Positions 6,912 through 7,165 of a stretch of 7,165 nucleotides of DNA are shown piece by piece. The notes below the pieces were generated by a model. That model saw nothing but the letters and a program-made list of their open reading frames with translations. It did not search any database and was not told the origin of the DNA. A program made the position numbers and the translations under genes. This stretch comes from Polaromonas sp. UBA5171. GTDB lineage: Bacteria; Pseudomonadota; Gammaproteobacteria; Burkholderiales; Burkholderiaceae_C. Each line of letters starts with the position of its first letter. The stretch's first letter is position 1. The stretch covers positions 7,100 to 14,264 of the forward strand of contig DHWX01000092.1 in the NCBI GenBank assembly GCA_002413395.1. The letters are read 5' to 3'.

Positions 6912-6943
6912 CACATCCAGGTCGCCGGTGCGGTCGAAGAAAG

Positions 6944-6957
6944 GGCTCTGTCGCGTT
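6944..6957. repeat. Probable left terminal inverted repeat of the IS6-family element
   Basis: It begins GGCTCTGT, identical to the first eight bases of IS6100-type ends, then diverges. The partner repeat is not in the window, so the exact outer base and repeat length are not confirmed. Confidence 0.6.
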
Positions 6958-6982
6958 GACAGTCAGGCCACTCGACTATGCT
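6956..6982 (+). promoter_or_regulatory. Candidate transposase promoter
   Basis: A perfect -35 box TTGACA (6956-6961) overlaps the inner part of the terminal repeat. TATGCT (6977-6982) could be the -10 box, but the spacer is only 15 bases, shorter than the preferred 17. Its position just before the transposase, inside the element end, is where IS6 elements carry their own promoter. Confidence 0.45.
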
Positions 6983-7015
6983 GAGCGCTTTGACTGAAAA
7001 GGCTTGAAACGAGAT

Positions 7016-7165
7016 GTGGCGACCAAAGGGAGGCGTTTCCCGATTGATGTCATTCTGGTGTGCATCCGTTGGTACGCGGCTTATCTGTTGAGCTATCGCC
7101 ATCTTGAAGAAATGATGCAAGAGCGTGGCGTGTTTGTCGACCATTCATCGATCAATCGCTGGGCG
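7016..7165 (+). CDS. IS6-family transposase, N-terminal part (3' truncated by window edge)
   Basis: Fifty codons of a DDE transposase. The N-terminal signature KGRRFPIDVILVCIRWY followed by LSYRHLEEMMQERG and VDHSSINRW matches the conserved start of IS6-family enzymes (compare the KGRHF...SYRELQEML.ERGV.VDHSTI.RW pattern of IS26-type proteins). This part contains the helix-turn-helix that binds the ends; the catalytic DDE residues lie beyond the window. GTG at 7016 is chosen because it places KGRRF where relatives have it. TTG at 7004 is an alternative, and an in-frame TGA at 6995-6997 blocks anything earlier. No strong ribosome site is visible. Whether the gene is intact cannot be seen. The closest style I recall is that of Burkholderiales elements. 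Confidence 0.88.
   Translation, partial: MATKGRRFPIDVILVCIRWYAAYLLSYRHLEEMMQERGVFVDHSSINRWA

Larger units (their letters stand above)
6606..6943. other. Gene-free interval between the SDR gene and the IS6-family element
   Basis: No reading frame on either strand here shows a recognisable family, a good ribosome site or sensible composition. The interval holds a GC-rich hairpin at 6678-6694, the motif TTTGCCG three times (6685, 6714 and 6731), a 13-bp palindrome at 6809-6821 and a 6-bp-stem hairpin at 6895-6911. This density of small inverted repeats would fit the eroded end of another mobile element, but I do not recognise one. No clear + strand terminator follows the SDR gene. Confidence 0.5.
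6944..7165 (+). mobile_element. IS6-family insertion sequence, left end (runs off the window)
   Basis: The transposase frame beginning at 7016 has IS6-family sequence. The bases from 6944, GGCTCTGTCGCGTTGAC, match 10 of the first 14 bases of the IS6100-type terminal repeat GGCTCTGTTGCAAA (from memory). The distance from this end to the transposase start, 72 bases, fits the family's short leader. The right end lies outside the window, so completeness is unknown. IS6 elements move by copy-in with eight-base target duplications; the eight bases just outside are GAAGAAAG (6936-6943). Confidence 0.75.

Noticed and set aside
6944..6962. An outward-facing -35 box in the IS end that could drive neighbouring genes, as in IS26
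   Set aside because: The TTGCAA hexamer that provides this in IS26 ends is not present here, and the neighbouring genes face toward the IS, so they would not be driven by it.

Overview
The window carries a compact set of carbon-metabolism genes, all on the + strand. It ends in the left edge of an IS6-family insertion sequence. The protein style (short-chain dehydrogenases, CaiB/BaiF CoA-transferase, CitE-like lyase, LysR regulator, DUF1537 kinase) and the transposase N-terminus suggest a betaproteobacterium, most likely Burkholderiales. This is an inference from family resemblance, since no rRNA or other marker is present. Base composition looks moderate by eye, lower than typical for that group, which would fit an accessory region.

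Layout: (1) 2-604, the 3' end of a four-carbon acid-sugar kinase (DUF1537/OtnK type) that starts upstream of the window. (2) 605-693, an AT-rich gap with two inverted repeats, the best regulatory region in the window. (3) 694-1491, an SDR dehydrogenase. (4) 1589-2698, a zinc-dependent medium-chain alcohol dehydrogenase. (5) 2712-3884, a class III CoA-transferase, overlapping by one base with (6) 3884-4807, a CitE/HpcH-type acyl-CoA lyase. (7) 4847-5815, a LysR regulator. (8) 5847-6605, a second SDR dehydrogenase. (9) 6606-6943, about 340 bases without a convincing gene. (10) 6944 to the end, the left terminal repeat, a promoter candidate and the first 50 codons of an IS6-family transposase.

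The genes suggest a catabolic route. Up to three NAD(P)-dependent dehydrogenases would oxidise a polyol, sugar acid or hydroxy acid. The CoA-transferase would activate the resulting carboxylic acid, and the lyase would split the hydroxyacyl-CoA by a retro-Claisen reaction into an acyl-CoA and a 2-oxo acid, as in malyl-CoA or citramalyl-CoA cleavage. The LysR protein is the likely local regulator, probably acting on the dyads at 598-652. The actual substrate cannot be read from the sequence. The particular gene combination, with a DUF1537 kinase next door but no hydratase in view, does not match a textbook pathway that I recognise.
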